From Bimastos eiseni (Eukaryota > Annelida > Clitellata > Crassiclitellata > Lumbricidae), in assembly GCA_959347315.1 (NCBI GenBank), contig OY365810.1, positions 21,419,835 to 21,483,834 on the forward strand: a stretch of DNA of 64,000 nt. The letters are read 5' to 3'. Shown here piece by piece: positions 1-61,600 of the stretch (positions are counted from its first letter, which is position 1; each line of letters opens with the position of its first letter). The translations under genes were made by a program, and so were the position numbers. The notes beneath the pieces were generated by a model. That model had not been told where the DNA came from and searched no databases. It saw only the letters and a program-made list of their open reading frames with translations.

Positions 1-1
1 G

Positions 2-48679
<48,678 letters not shown>

Positions 48680-49307
48680 CTGGATCTTTTGCTGAGTGGA
48701 GCAACACGCTTTACATAGAGGAAGTGCTGATTAGATTTTCTGGTAGAAATATGAAACCGTGTAACTTTAAGATCGTGCAGTTAAATTAATTTCTACTTGC
48801 AACAGCTAGTCGTTTATTTCATCTGTTGCCTTTTCGAACAAGACCAAATTTATGGCTGCAAAGGAAGCAGCTTCTGTGAGTAATGAGTTTTTGAAGAGGA
48901 GTTATTTATGATTTCATTTCATTCTCATTTTAAATTATCATTTATACAATGCACGGAACAGTTGTGCATCAATCATATTAATTTCTCTGACTAGTTTTGT
49001 TCTGTTTGTTCAATTCAAGACTGTCATTGCAACCAGCATGTTACCATACTTCCAGATCATATATTATGTCAAGAATGTTGTCTTTGCATGTTGTCAAAAT
49101 GTCCCAGTTTATGGCGATTAGTGGTTATCATGATTTCATCGGTTGTAATTATTTAGTTCTAAATCGCATGCTTACTTACTTACTGCAGTTGTTAAAGCTG
49201 TGAGGAACTCTGTGTAGGTTTAATATCTGTAGAAAGTTCTACTACAAGTAGCTATCTAAGTCATTTTCATATTACTTATAGGCTATTTATTATTAGTCGT
49301 GGTATGT

Positions 49308-49308
<1 letters not shown>

Positions 49309-49345
<37 letters not shown>
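49309..49345. repeat. (ATT)n microsatellite in 3' UTR
   Basis: About twelve ATT units inside the probable spectraplakin 3' UTR. Confidence 0.95.
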
Positions 49346-50252
49346 GTAGCATTTAGAGACTTTGAATTATTTTTTTTACTATTTTTGTCTGAGTGGTTAT
49401 TTTACTAGAGCTGCTATTGCTGTTATTATTTCATTTTATTATAATTATTTCATTTTAATTATTTCATTTTAGCAATCATAGTCTACAGTGCCCTAAACGC
49501 GAAGTCAACAGAACTGACTTTTAGCAGGCACTGACTGTGTGCAATGGTTGACTATGATTTTTAGAAATGTATTGATGCTGTTAGTTTGTTGGCTACCTTA
49601 GGCATTTGTGCAACTTGTTGTATATTCTTGGGCTTTCACTTGATTTAGTGTGTGCACTGTCACCATTTGGCACTAAATATTGTATTGTTTGATGTGTGCG
49701 TAAGTGTAATAATGATTTAGTTGATCAACTGACATTATGTGGTGCACTAGTATCTATGCTGTTCTTGCAGAATTGTTGAGTTCTTTATAACTGTCTGCTT
49801 CCACAGCTACTGATGCTAGTGATATCTATAAACGTTTCCATGCATACTGCATAGTTTACTGGGCTTGCTTTAGCAGCAAACGTGTACAAAATGTCTGTTG
49901 TTTCTTAGATAAGAATCAGGTTCTTTTGCCTAATACTTCTTGCAGTGTATAAAAATGTTCTAAGCAAGACATCTGATAAGTGGTACTTGGTGATTGACTG
50001 ACTGTGGCTCTTGTGGGGACAGGGTAACAGTCATCAGTCACCCAACAGGAATGACAGCAAAATTCTTGCTCTGTTTTTAGTTCATAATAATCATGTATAT
50101 TGTCTATTTGAGAATAATGTTTTCTAGATGTGGTGTTCGCTCGATTGAAATTTATGAATCCTGCTATCTGAAATTTTGATACTGGTGTCTGTACAGTTGA
50201 TATTCTGCCCACTTTTAAACCAAGTCTAACTATTTGTGCCACCGATCCAACA

Positions 50253-50258
50253 AATAAA
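50253..50258 (+). terminator. Candidate polyadenylation signal AATAAA
   Basis: Canonical AATAAA about 1.57 kb after the spectraplakin stop codon. I noticed no other AATAAA between the stop and this site. Transcript data would be needed to place the real cleavage site. Confidence 0.45.
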
Positions 50259-50275
50259 ATTTTAGACAGAGTTCA

Positions 50276-52151
50276 TTTATATTGTTTTAGTTATTCTATT
50301 TGCCATCATTCTATTCTGAATGGCACAGGTGAGAGGTTATGCACAAATGTAGTGGAGATGTATATGACATGTTTCATTGTCATCTTTTTTAGGGTTTTTG
50401 TTCTGAGATTGCTTTGGCTTTTATATGCCAGTATTCCATACAGTTTACAGTATTTCAACAGTATTTCTCAGTGATTCAGAAAAGCTGCATTGGGGAGATG
50501 GTTTACACGCAAAAATCACAATATCATCCAGGTTGTTGGACAAGTTTCAAGGTTAGGTCAACATCTAGTGTAGAAAGGGCCCATCCATATATTAACAAAA
50601 ATATGCTAAAATTATATTTTGATATCCCTCTGTTGCACCTCATACAGACTTATATATAATTATATATATATATGTATATATATATAAATATATATGTAAC
50701 ATCCTTCCCAGTGCTGATCCATATACAATGCCACCCACTGATAGTGACAATGATTGAATGAGCGAAAATGAGTCTATGTGAGGCGAGAACACAGGTGAGC
50801 TACACGTATTTTACATTATGCCTAACTGTGATAGTTCAAGTTTTGTCACTGGTGCTTCTTCCACCAGTCTTTTTTCATTTTTATTTGTTGAAAATATTGA
50901 AATTAGTCTAGGCATAATGATTCACTTTGTTCAGCTTAGAATTACGAAGCAGACGGACAACTGAACTGCATTGAGATATTTCTGCTACATTAGTAATATA
51001 TATTGCTGTATTTAGGCCTAATTTAATAGGTAATGTCAATTAGGTTAAGAACCAATAAATGTTATTCAACAATATTATAATGATACGAATGCAATGCGTG
51101 CACAAAATACGCTGTAAACGCCCTACTCCATCAAATTTAGCTCATTTTAGCCCTTAAGTTTCTTAGCAGACTATATAGGCCTAATTTTTCAATTTCAATT
51201 TTATTTGGTAACCAAAAAACACATGAAAATGACAAACAACAAGTTAACACAAATGAATAATCTGATCACACAGGGGAACCTAAAGGACCCCTATGTGGAA
51301 TTTATAAACTGGCAATGGGTACCAGTATTAATAATATTCACATATCAGGTAAGTAAAATAGATAGAAGTTAATCTTAGTTAGAGCCCTGACTAAGGGCTC
51401 ATTGCATCCATTGAATAGACAGAAATACAAACATTCAATGCTTTATGCTCAAGGATATAGAGGCAAAGTTTATTTTAAAATAACCTAATATTTGGCTGGT
51501 GTTGAATGTATGTTGGGAGAAGACTCCATAAATGGGATCCAGTACATTGAATGGAAAACAATCTGTGTGCATAAGGAGGGTTATAGGATGTGGAGTTTCT
51601 TGTTTGATAGGAGTGGCGATCAGAGGTGAGGCCAAAAAAGTTATTAAAAACATGTGGTAATAAATCATAATTATAGTGATACATAAACTAGTGAAAGTTA
51701 GCTGTCAGTAGGCTTTTGCCTATCTATATATATATTATATATATATGTTGATATTTAATGTTAATTAGGCATCAATACACAAATATTAAAATATTTACAT
51801 TTTAAAATATTAGGCCTATATGTTTAAGATTTTACTATTTTTAGGTATAGGCCTACTCAAAGTTAGTCAACAGCCATTAGCTATGTTGGCAAGACTGCGA
51901 CTCATTCGCCTCTGCAAAAAACAGGATTGGTTTCCAGAAAGGTTAATTGTCTTATTTAAGAGATTTTAATCTTGGGGTTTTGTCATCCAGGACTTCTATG
52001 CTAATGCTATGTTATGCTCACTCCTTCCTTCTTTGTCTTTCAAGGAACGTCCAGATAGGGGAGTCCGGAGGCAAATGGGAAATCCAATTTCACGTAGGGG
52101 GTTTATTTTTTAGTCTAAAGTCTTAGGGGGGAATATTTTGCCTTTCATACC
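50276..52151. other. Spacer, AT-rich, no gene recognised
   Basis: Short AT arrays at about 50650-50696 and 51724-51748. Several AGGCCTA words. A stretch from about 51180 (TTTCAATTTTATTTGGTAAC) may be the 3' end of an element on the minus strand, but I could not identify it. Confidence 0.5.
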
Positions 52152-52720
52152 CAGGGCCGTTTTTAGGCATACGCATCGTATGCGGCCGCGTAGGGCCCCG
52201 CATACTTGGGGCCCCCAAATTCTACCAATCTATTATCTACTGTCAGACACTGTCTGCACCCTCTTGTAGATTTTGGGTCTGTAACCGAGCAAAAGTAAGT
52301 AGTAACACCCGTCGATGCGACACAAATATAGGCCAACACCAGAAATAGTAAACTGCTGCTGGAGTCTATGCATAGATTGCGGGTCCTCTAGTAATGTAAG
52401 ATCTTTGGAGCGGTCTCCAGACCGCAAATCTTAACCACAAGTTGTTTAATTAAAAACTATCTCCATTCAACGATGGCTCAAGAACGTTTGACTGGACTTG
52501 CTGTTTTATCGATTGAGGAAGAAATAGCCTTGTCTTTGTCATATGACAAATTTATTACAGAATTTGCAAACAAAAAACAAGAAAAATAAGTTTTAAATAA
52601 ACTACTTAATGAACTATTTAGCAACTGAAACTGTTTTCAAATTTTGATTTTTACAGATAGGCTATATAGGCCCCATAAATAATTTTGCGTAGGGCCCCCA
52701 AAATACTAAGTACGGCCATG
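52152..52720 (+). mobile_element. Deletion derivative of a hAT transposon with transposase C-terminus
   Basis: The ends CAGGGCCGTTTTTAGGC and the complement of ...AAGTACGGCCATG are inverted. Both ends also carry GGGCCCCC-type words. Inside, 52443-52589 reads KNYLHSTMAQERLTGLAVLS and then continues to a stop. That is the conserved C-terminal end of hAT transposases of the ZMYM-like type (N-Y-L-R-S-T-M-x-Q-E-R-L pattern). The catalytic part is absent. The target duplication is unclear, with CCCATG repeats at the right border. Confidence 0.75.
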
Positions 52721-53317
52721 CCCATGCCCATGCCCATTGGACAAGGGGATTTGTCTCCCTCACTCAGAGGGGATTGACGCCTCTGTATCTTTGTTATGGC
52801 TCTCTCGTACAATCTGTCAGTTAAAAGCAGCCTACTTAAGACGCTTAGTAGGCTATTTGCTAAGCGTGGCGCACCTGCGACCGAACCTCAGCCACGCAAT
52901 GAACGGTGAAATTACTTCTGTGGCCGAAGGTCTTTTGCATAGGCCTAAAACGACTCTGTACAAAGACCATAATCGACCACTATGACGCCCAATCTGACAT
53001 TTTTTACGTGTTCCGGCGCGCGCGCCGCGCAAAAGCTAGCCTCAACTGTTCGTTTATATTTGTGGCTGAAACTTAAACGCGTAGATTTTATTCATTTGTT
53101 AAACTCAGCTAGACTTATAAACTAGTCATCGATGACAAACTTTCTTGTAGCATCACCTGTCCTGGGCCTATCATCTGGGACTCATCATGGTCCCAGGTAG
53201 CCTATCACGTAGGCCTAGTATAGTCTTTCACACAGACCGACCAGATATGCCTTGCGGTTCCATGAGAACGCAAAGAACGCCCATTTTCAAAATTGACATC
53301 ATCATCATCAATGGCCG

Positions 53318-53690
53318 CGTTTACGCGGTGTCCGCTCGATAATCCGAAGGTTCGATAGACCGAAGATTCTATAGGTCTACCCTGACAATAATTTAGCTAT
53401 ATAGAGACTGAATTAATAGATGAAAAGATTGTGTAAAACTGGGAGCTGGATTGAAAACGAATCATGCCTGTAGGTATAAGCCTATATAAATGGAAGCTCA
53501 ATCGATGAATAAAAAAAATGGTGCAATCCACTGAATCCAGCTTCTAGCCAAACATAATTCTTTTCATCAATCCAGCTATAGGCCATCAAACCCGCAATCT
53601 TATCACCTATCGACCGGACACCATGCAATATTTGGACTATCGAACCTTCGGACTAGCTAGGTCTATCGAACCTTCGGAGAACCGTCTCCA
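53318..53690. repeat. Near-palindromic element (hairpin MITE)
   Basis: The outer arms AATCCGAAGGTTCGATAG (53341) and CTATCGAACCTTCGGA (53638) are inverted. The inner arms GGAGCTGGATTG (53442) and CAATCCACTGAATCCAGC (53526) are also inverted. Together they make arms of roughly 130-150 bp around a short centre. Confidence 0.65.
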
Positions 53691-53870
53691 CTGTCCGCCG
53701 CCAACCGAGCTTCTCATAATTTGTGCCATCACCCGGCTTGAGTTGAGGCCAACGTTCATGGGGTCCAGGTCATTCTAGATCTTCACTACTCGTTCCCAGG
53801 AGTGTCTCGGTCGCCCAGACGGTCTCTTCCAGCCACTATAGGTGCATGGTCGTGCGATCATAGCTCGCAA
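53680..53870 (-). pseudogene. LINE-type C-terminal fragment
   Basis: The minus strand reads G-R-P-R-H-S-W-E-R-V-V-K followed by N-D-L-D-P-M-N-V. This is the basic G-R-P-R-x-S-W tail typical of non-LTR retrotransposon proteins. Interrupted by a stop, so inactive. Confidence 0.45.
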
Positions 53871-53959
53871 TAAAGCTCTTGCGCGATCCTGACTGCTCTC
53901 TGATCGTGCGCATTCGGAGCGCATTAATTGCAAAGTCCTATCGATAACTTAAAACTCCA

Positions 53960-54345
53960 TATGCAATACTCCCAGCCCAAATATCTTAGCGAACTCTTCA
54001 CCGGCCAGCCCGCTCTACCCGATCATCCTCTTATCTCACCCTTACTCGCCCCACCCCGTCATCTATCTACTCCAAGCACCTCTAGGCCTATCCATCACCC
54101 TGGGCTTTCCATTCTAAACTCGAGTCTCATCTTTTCAGGAACTCTTATTCTCTTACTCTGACTCCTTACTTGATATTCCACCTGTCAATCGCCGACTTCT
54201 GAAAACCGGACTCTTACCTTCCACGGACTATCCTTTGAACAACCCCTCTGATTTGATGCAGCGCTCGTGAATAAGCTGGTGTCTTGCGCTTGGCTTTCCA
54301 GTGGCGCTTTAGAAGTTTGGAGATTACGATTAGGCCTACCATTAG
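53960..54345 (+). repeat. CR1/L2-like LINE 3' end, copy 1
   Basis: Begins with QPKYLSELFT, resembling the segment after the reverse transcriptase of CR1/L2 elements. It ends with GTGAATAAGCTGGTGTCTTG and GATTACGAT. The same tail recurs at 62590-63110 and 63455-63545. Confidence 0.6.
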
Positions 54346-55656
54346 GCTCCTGTGTTCGAAAAGTTTAAGGAGTCGCATTCGAATCAGACAGGTAGCTGGC
54401 TCCTGCATGGTTCGTTCGACTATAAATTTTCTTGTTGGTAATGTGGGCCACATACGGAACTCACAGTACGCCTATCCCTCGGAGGCACGTTGATGAACAT
54501 TTTGGAAATTGGCACATCAGTTGGTGACCAATACCATAGACATCATAAAAATTATAGGGCCTATGTGGGTGACCCACTGATGCGTCGTATTCCAAAGTGG
54601 ACGCTGGGTTATACATTTTTCTGCCACGCTGCTATGAACCATATACCTATTATTAGCCTTACCATGAGTCATCTACAACAAATAAATCAATGTCACCATG
54701 TGAAATACGAATTTCGAGTTCATGCTATTGTGAACCTGAAGGATTCGCTTCCTGGACTGTTCTTCTAGTAGGGCCTACCCTTTTAGGTTCCTAAAATTTA
54801 TTTTGGTTTTTGGAGTAGTTTTCGTTGTAGGTAGTATTTTAAGTTAAATCAGTATGAACCGTAGGCCTATAATGCCGTAATTATACGTTGTCTGCTGTTC
54901 AGTCTACTGATGTAGTCACATCTTACTTCTCCACGTGCGATATGTCGTTCAGCTGGCAGCGTCGCAGCGCGTGAAAGCATAAGAACGCATCCTGCAGCAG
55001 TCGCTGCTGCAATATTAATAATAATAATTAATTCATTATTTGTGGAGAGCGCTGTGTAGGTAAACACGTTCAGTTATTTGAAACAATTGTTTCTTCTGCG
55101 TTATTATAAAATTTAGTGTTATAGTTATGAACTTTATAAGCTACAATTGTTTCTTTTATGCCAATTAAGACTCTAGCAGCAGATGTGCTATAGACCCTAG
55201 GTATATTTGAGGGAAAGAGTGTAAGGTTGTCATCTGAAAGACCTTCGCATGAACTCACAGTAGAAAACCAGAAGTAGGTGTTATTTATGATGAAATTTTA
55301 TAATGCAGACTCAGATCAATATAGCCATGTGATCTATTGTTGTCTGAAGAAAACACAACAACGCTGTAGTTTAGGTTGGTAAATTATTTTATGTGGCCAA
55401 TTTAAAGTGGAAGGAGATGGTGGATTGATGACAAATATTATTTGCATAAATATAAGTTGGATTGATGAAAGTAATTCTTTGTGTAAATGGAAGCAGCATT
55501 GATGGCAGTTGTAAGTTGGTAGACTGCTTACTTATATCAACATAAACATATATATTGACACATGCTTAACATTGCATCTTTCTTTATACTAGTTATGGCT
55601 ATTGAGAGAAGTTTAACCATTAATGCTTTATTAAAGTTCCAGATGCAGAATTGAAG
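54346..55656 (+). other. Spacer upstream of YKT6; promoter not resolved
   Basis: No gene recognised. A modestly GC-richer patch around 54930-55020, including CAGCGTCGCAGCGCGTG, could belong to the YKT6 promoter or a 5' untranslated exon. No TATA box could be assigned. Confidence 0.35.
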
Positions 55657-58600
55657 ATGAAGTTGTTTGCTATTTCGCTCCTGTTAAAAGATGAAGGAGG
55701 TGGAATTGGCAGACTGTGTTCAGCATATGACCTATCCTCCTTTGGGCATTTTCAGAAGACCAGGTAAGTCTTTATAGTTATAAATTAATTAATTTAATTA
55801 AGAAATAAAATAAAATAAATACAGCACTGAACAATTTAGCAGCCTATGGGGAACTCACACTCTGAAACTCACACTGTCAAAGCCATCTGGTTATTCATAA
55901 TGACCATTTTGGGTGCTGACAATTTGATTGGAAGGTTTTTCCAAGGGATTTCAGGGCTAACTGGTGGGAATTTGATTCACCAATTGACTCTCTCAATGAG
56001 CAATTTACTGTCTCAGATGAGCCATTTACTCTCTCAATGAGCAATTTACTCTCTAAATGAGCCATTTACTCTCTCAATGAGCCATTTACTCTCTCAATAA
56101 GCCATTTATTCTCTCAGATGAGCCATTTACTCTCTAAATGAGCCATATACTCTCTCAATGAAGAGCAGGGTTTATGAGCTGGTGAGCAATTACTGTTTTT
56201 TACTTGGGTTATGTGAAGTGTGTATGTGCCACTTAGAGCAATGTTATAACACTGAGCTGTTGAAATTCAGGTGTTGAGCTCGAGAGATGTGTCTGGATAA
56301 TAATACTAGAATGCTGTCGTTTTCAGTGTGAGACAGTTCATGGATTTCACAAGTAAACTTGTCGTTGAAAGATCACTCCTTGGACAGAAACTATCAATAA
56401 CGGAAGGAGGTAACTGCATAGGCTAACATAGAAAAGCTAAGCAGTGATGGTGAGCATGAGTGTTCAGTAGTAATGAACAGAAACTTGGCTCGGAAACTCA
56501 GCTTGGCTGAGTTTCCTAGTGAATCCCTACTTGGCATTAATTGAACTCACACAAACAATGTATCCGAGGTTTAATAAAAATTAGCTTTCTGACTTTCTGT
56601 TTTGAAAATGCAAATCGGATTTTTTATTTACAAGCCGACAATCGACCTAACTAAAGACATAAATATTGTTATTAGTAGTACTTACTAGTTACTACTCCCT
56701 ACTATAAACTGAGGTAAAGCCATAAGATTGTGCAAACTGCCAAACTAATTATAAAGAGAATGAGACTTGTTAAATATTCTAAACTTGGACTCGGTACAAC
56801 TCAACTCGCTGAACTCGGTACTCGAAAGGAACATGACACTCGGCTCATCCTTAGTGCTCAGCTAAGTCTCTTACTGTGTTTTTGGTTATTTACATTTTGG
56901 TGTTTGTTGTGCTAACGATTTTCATGCAGAAATACTGAAAATAATGTTTAAAATCCTACTATAATTATCAAAAATCGTATAACAAGTACTGCAATGCTCT
57001 TATTCATAAATTTCAAAGTTTAATTTCATCATGGATAGAGCTGAAAATTCAAGTTAACATTTCCACTTACAGTAACTAAAAATACTTAGTTATTTAAAAA
57101 AATGACTGTAATCATTACTAGTTACCTTTCTTTTCCAGTTGCTAGTTACTGTAAGTAACTACTTTTGGAAAGCGACTATTGAACACTGGCACCAACCTCT
57201 ACAATGTTTTATTTACCTAAACTGATCAAACCTGCTAAATTACCAGCTAAATCAAACATGATTTTGAGGTACTCAATTTTCATAAGTATGACTTGACTTT
57301 CATGCCTCAACCTTTTTGGTATATGTTCCTCCCACCCCCACGGGTTTTTTATGCTTAACTTTTTATAATGTAATGAGAAGAAACAATATAAAAAGTTGAT
57401 TTTTTTTAATGTGTTTTTCCTAAACAATTTTTCTGTTTCAAAAGGTTACTCTTGTGTGGACAATAGTGTTGTTTTAATAATGGTTTAATTTTAGTTTTAG
57501 TTATGATTGTTAGTCTTCATTTTTAGTTTTAGTTTTAGTTACGATTGTTTCTCAATTATAGTTTTAGTTTTAGTTGTAGTTTCTATGTCTCAAATATAGC
57601 TTTAGTTAGTTTTAGTTTTGTCAAATAAAGTTTTAGTTTAAGGTTGCTAATTTTAGTTTAAGTAAGCTAATTATAATTTAGCACAAGTATGCTAGTTACA
57701 ACTTTAGTAATTTGATATCAATTTAAGCTATAGCAATAATTCTTTAAATCTAACTTAATTCTAATCGAACTCAATGGTGGACCATAATTATTATGGTCTA
57801 CCACTGACATTCATCACACGTAAGGCCAAAGACAAGAAAAATGAAAATTTCAACATTTATGAATTAATTATGTGAACTTTTCGCAGTTAGTTCCATAAAT
57901 TTTTGCTAAATAAAAATATAGGATTCGAATTCGTGGTAAACGGTAACCGGAAGTAGACACATCTCATTCTCCTCGTGTGTCTTAGAAGAGGTATTATATG
58001 GTATGTGAAAATTATTTCCAGAATTATATACAAATCATGCAAACAACGAATATACGCCTAAGTCAGGAACATTTTCAAGCAGAAATATTTGTTTTATTCC
58101 GGCTAAATATCGTTTTAGTTTTCGTTGCATCTATTTTAGTTTCGTTTTAGTTTTAGTTGCCACAATTTTCGTTTTAGTTTTCGTTGGTCCCTTAATTTAG
58201 TTTCAGTTTCAGTTTTCGGTAACGAAAACGTTTAAATTTCGTTAATTGTCATTTTAGTTTTCGTTTTCGTAAACGAAAACAACACTAGTGGACAATCACT
58301 GTTTAGAAACCTAGCTAATTAGATTATGTTGATATTGTCATTCTCAGTAACTGCTCCATTAGATCTTTCAGCAGAATGAAACCATCAGATCCTATTTATC
58401 ATGTCCTCAATTTAATAAAAGTGAATAAAAACATTTCAATGTTCTTTCCTTTGAGTATGAGATGCTTCCATCAGTTTCATTTAAATTCTCAAAACATTTT
58501 TTTCTGTTATCAGGGCATTTAATTTTTTGGAGTGTTTGATTTAGTGGTGTTATAATATAATGTTATCAACGAATGTTCAACTGACATCTTTATAAATTAA

Positions 58601-61600
58601 TGTATTTGATTAATCTATATTTAAAATTTTTATATGGGAAGCGATTTTGCATCACTAACTCCAGGCACCAAAATGCCTAGCTGTGCCACTGATTTTGTAT
58701 AATCAGGTAATCATGAGATTGAACTTTTACTAGGTTTTTTTGCAAATTTAATTAAATTGATTCTTGCTTTCAGAGTATGTGTGTCATGTTTTTGTGAGAG
58801 GAGATCGCCTGGCATGTGTCCTCATTGCTGATTCTGAATATCCACAAACAGTTGGATTCTCTTTGATGAAAAAGGTTAGTCAGATCATGCATGTGAGAAG
58901 GACGACTGAATGAATGGAGGAGGTGTATTAGAGCAAGTTCATTCAGACAAATTACACAGACAGAGAGAGACAGGCAGACAGACTGACAGACAGCCAGAGG
59001 CAGAGACAGAGAGACACAGGCACAGAGACAATATATTCCAAAACCCAGGTATACATCCACTCAGAGAGGTTACAAATTTGCTAAGACGGATGGTTCATGT
59101 GGGAAAGAGTTATTCCTGCATACACAGTGTTGCCATAATCAACCACAACCATTAAGCTCCAGATGTATATGCAAGCACGTTACTTGTGGCTGTTTTGTTG
59201 TATATGTGAACTGTGGGTTGTGCATTTAACTAGCTCTAATGATAAAATCACTCATACCACATGCTTGAGAAAGTCAATTCATGGTCTAAGGTTACACCCA
59301 AACATGTATGCACAGTGATAATCATTTAATTTCATAAACTATGTTACAAATTAGGCAATAATGGTTTTAATGATCTGCCTACTGCTACGAAGTCGGGTGA
59401 ACTGCTTTTCCGGGTTTATGTCGGAGACAGTTGGATGATATCCAGGTAGAGAGTGCCTCTGGATGTGTGTGGCATCTTCTCCACTAAGGAGTTAGCTAGG
59501 CCATGCATTTGTACCTGTATACTGACAAGTCATAGCACTCAATGAAGACAAAATGCACAATAAAATCAGCGGTGTAGAGATAATGGAGAATAGGCCCTGA
59601 GTTGGGACCCAGGTAAGACCACAGCCTGAGCTTGACTTAATAGATTTGTTTTATTTCAAATGACAGTTTATCCATGCAACTTAGCCCAGAGACTCTGAAC
59701 ATCCAAGTCATTAAATTTGTCAGCTGTTGATGGGAATCCATTATTTGGTTCCATGCTAGTGGGTGGACCAACCACTGGTGACTCTTTTCAGCTTACTGTG
59801 TATAGTTTGCTAACAGGCGTATTGAACTTGTTCATTATGACATTTGACATCGCTTAGGTGAGCTTAGAGACCGCCTCTGAGCAGATATCTTGAAGGGTGC
59901 TATATAAATGCTCTAACACATTACATTATGCTCAGATTTTTTTATATTATCCTAACTGCAGATAATCCATTGTGCCACGAATATGAATATAGAATGAAGA
60001 TGTACTTAGTGGAAGAACAGCCTCATAACAACTGTAACATTGTAATTCTGATCAGTATAACTTGATGCATCAGCAGAGTCTTTATTGCACTTACCAGACG
60101 CTTTTAGCCATTTATCAGAGGCATAGCATTTTATTTTGGTTATTTTGCACTCTGGAAAAGCTATGAAACTATGGCACCCATCTCTGTTTTATTTATTCCC
60201 ATCTTCAAAATTCACCGATTGACCAGTTACATTATAATGAAGTAAAACATTAAAATTCTGAATAATAAATTTTATATACTTAAGTTCTGTACATCTTTAT
60301 CAAATTATGATTGTAAAAGACTCGGCAAATTCAAATTAAACGTGACCTGTTGTAGACTCAGAGACTTATCTACAAAGATTTGTTTTTCTTGATTTCACTA
60401 TCACAAAAAAATGGTCAATCATGGTTTTATTAAACGTATATCATGTATTATCAAACGAAAATTGTAGATTACTTATTGCTCTATAACTGATAGTTAAGTT
60501 TGACGCCTTCGAGAGGTTCTGATAAGGCGCTATATAAACAGCCTAATACATACATGCGTTCTATTTGGAGGATGAATTGTGGAATCCTAACTTCCAATCA
60601 CTTAACAAACACTCTATGATGTTGCAGAGTGGCTTGGCCTAAAAACTCATCGAGACTAAATCACCTCCACAGTTTTGCTCTATTTTCTAAATATTCCTCA
60701 ATTTTTTACTGGTGATGTGCAGAACTCTGTTTATGAGCATCCATCTGCCCAGCTTGTTCTCACTAAATTCCTCTAAGATCCAACTCATTTGGCTTGGGGC
60801 CGGCCCATCCACATATTATGTATGCAAAAAATCGGATTTTCGGACCCCCTCCCCCTTTGCACCGCATACATTTCGTGTAGCAGCTAAAGACATCTATAAG
60901 ACATTGATTTTATCGCAGGCTATTTATTTATTTTAATTAAGCATCATATTTAACAGCTTAAATTTGTTAACTGTTATGAGGAAATAAAACACTACCAACA
61001 CTTGCATATAAAAATGTTTTAATATCATTAAGCAGGAATAAAATCTGTGATTGAGTTTACAGTTCTGATTTTAATATTTCGTATTGTGGAGTGTGGACGT
61101 CATAATCTGACAGTTATATTTGCGTTTGTACATATTTTCGAGACCTCCTCTCCACCATATGCACCCGTAAGCAAAATCCACGAAATTCGAAACCTCCTCC
61201 CCTTGCTGCATAAGTAATATGTGGACGGCCCCTTGGTACTCACCAGCAACTTATTAACTTTGCCTGTCTTGCTGAGGACTTTCCTTATTTCACTTTTGTG
61301 TTTAGTGTTGGTTGACCAATGACCATGACATTACTCTGGTGACTGCGCAGGTGATTTAGTTTTGATCTTGGTGAGCATCCTACCTTTTCTGCTTACATTT
61401 TCATTTTCATGTTGCCTTTTCTGCTCACACTATTTTTTTCTGCTAACATAGCCTTCTCTGCTCACATTGTGATCTTGACCTGCTCCAGATATTTGTTACT
61501 TAGCTCTTCATTCATGTTTAGTTTATGTTGCGACTATTTGGGTTAACTAAATAGTCATGCAGTCAGTTCTACTGAGAGGTTTATGAAGATGGGGAAATGC

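Larger units (their letters stand above)
48680..50275 (+). other. Spectraplakin 3' untranslated region (probable)
   Basis: AT-rich non-coding stretch between the spectraplakin stop and the first strong AATAAA (50253-50258). It contains an ATT trinucleotide run (49309-49345). The end coordinate is inferred from the signal alone; other cleavage sites are possible. Confidence 0.5.

Noticed and set aside
59340..59530. Open stretch A-T-K-S-G-E-L-L-F-R-V-Y-V ending near a GTAGAG donor, considered as a YKT6 exon
   Set aside because: No similarity to the longin domain and no phase fit; exons 4 and 5 at 61639 and 62190 supply the missing residues.
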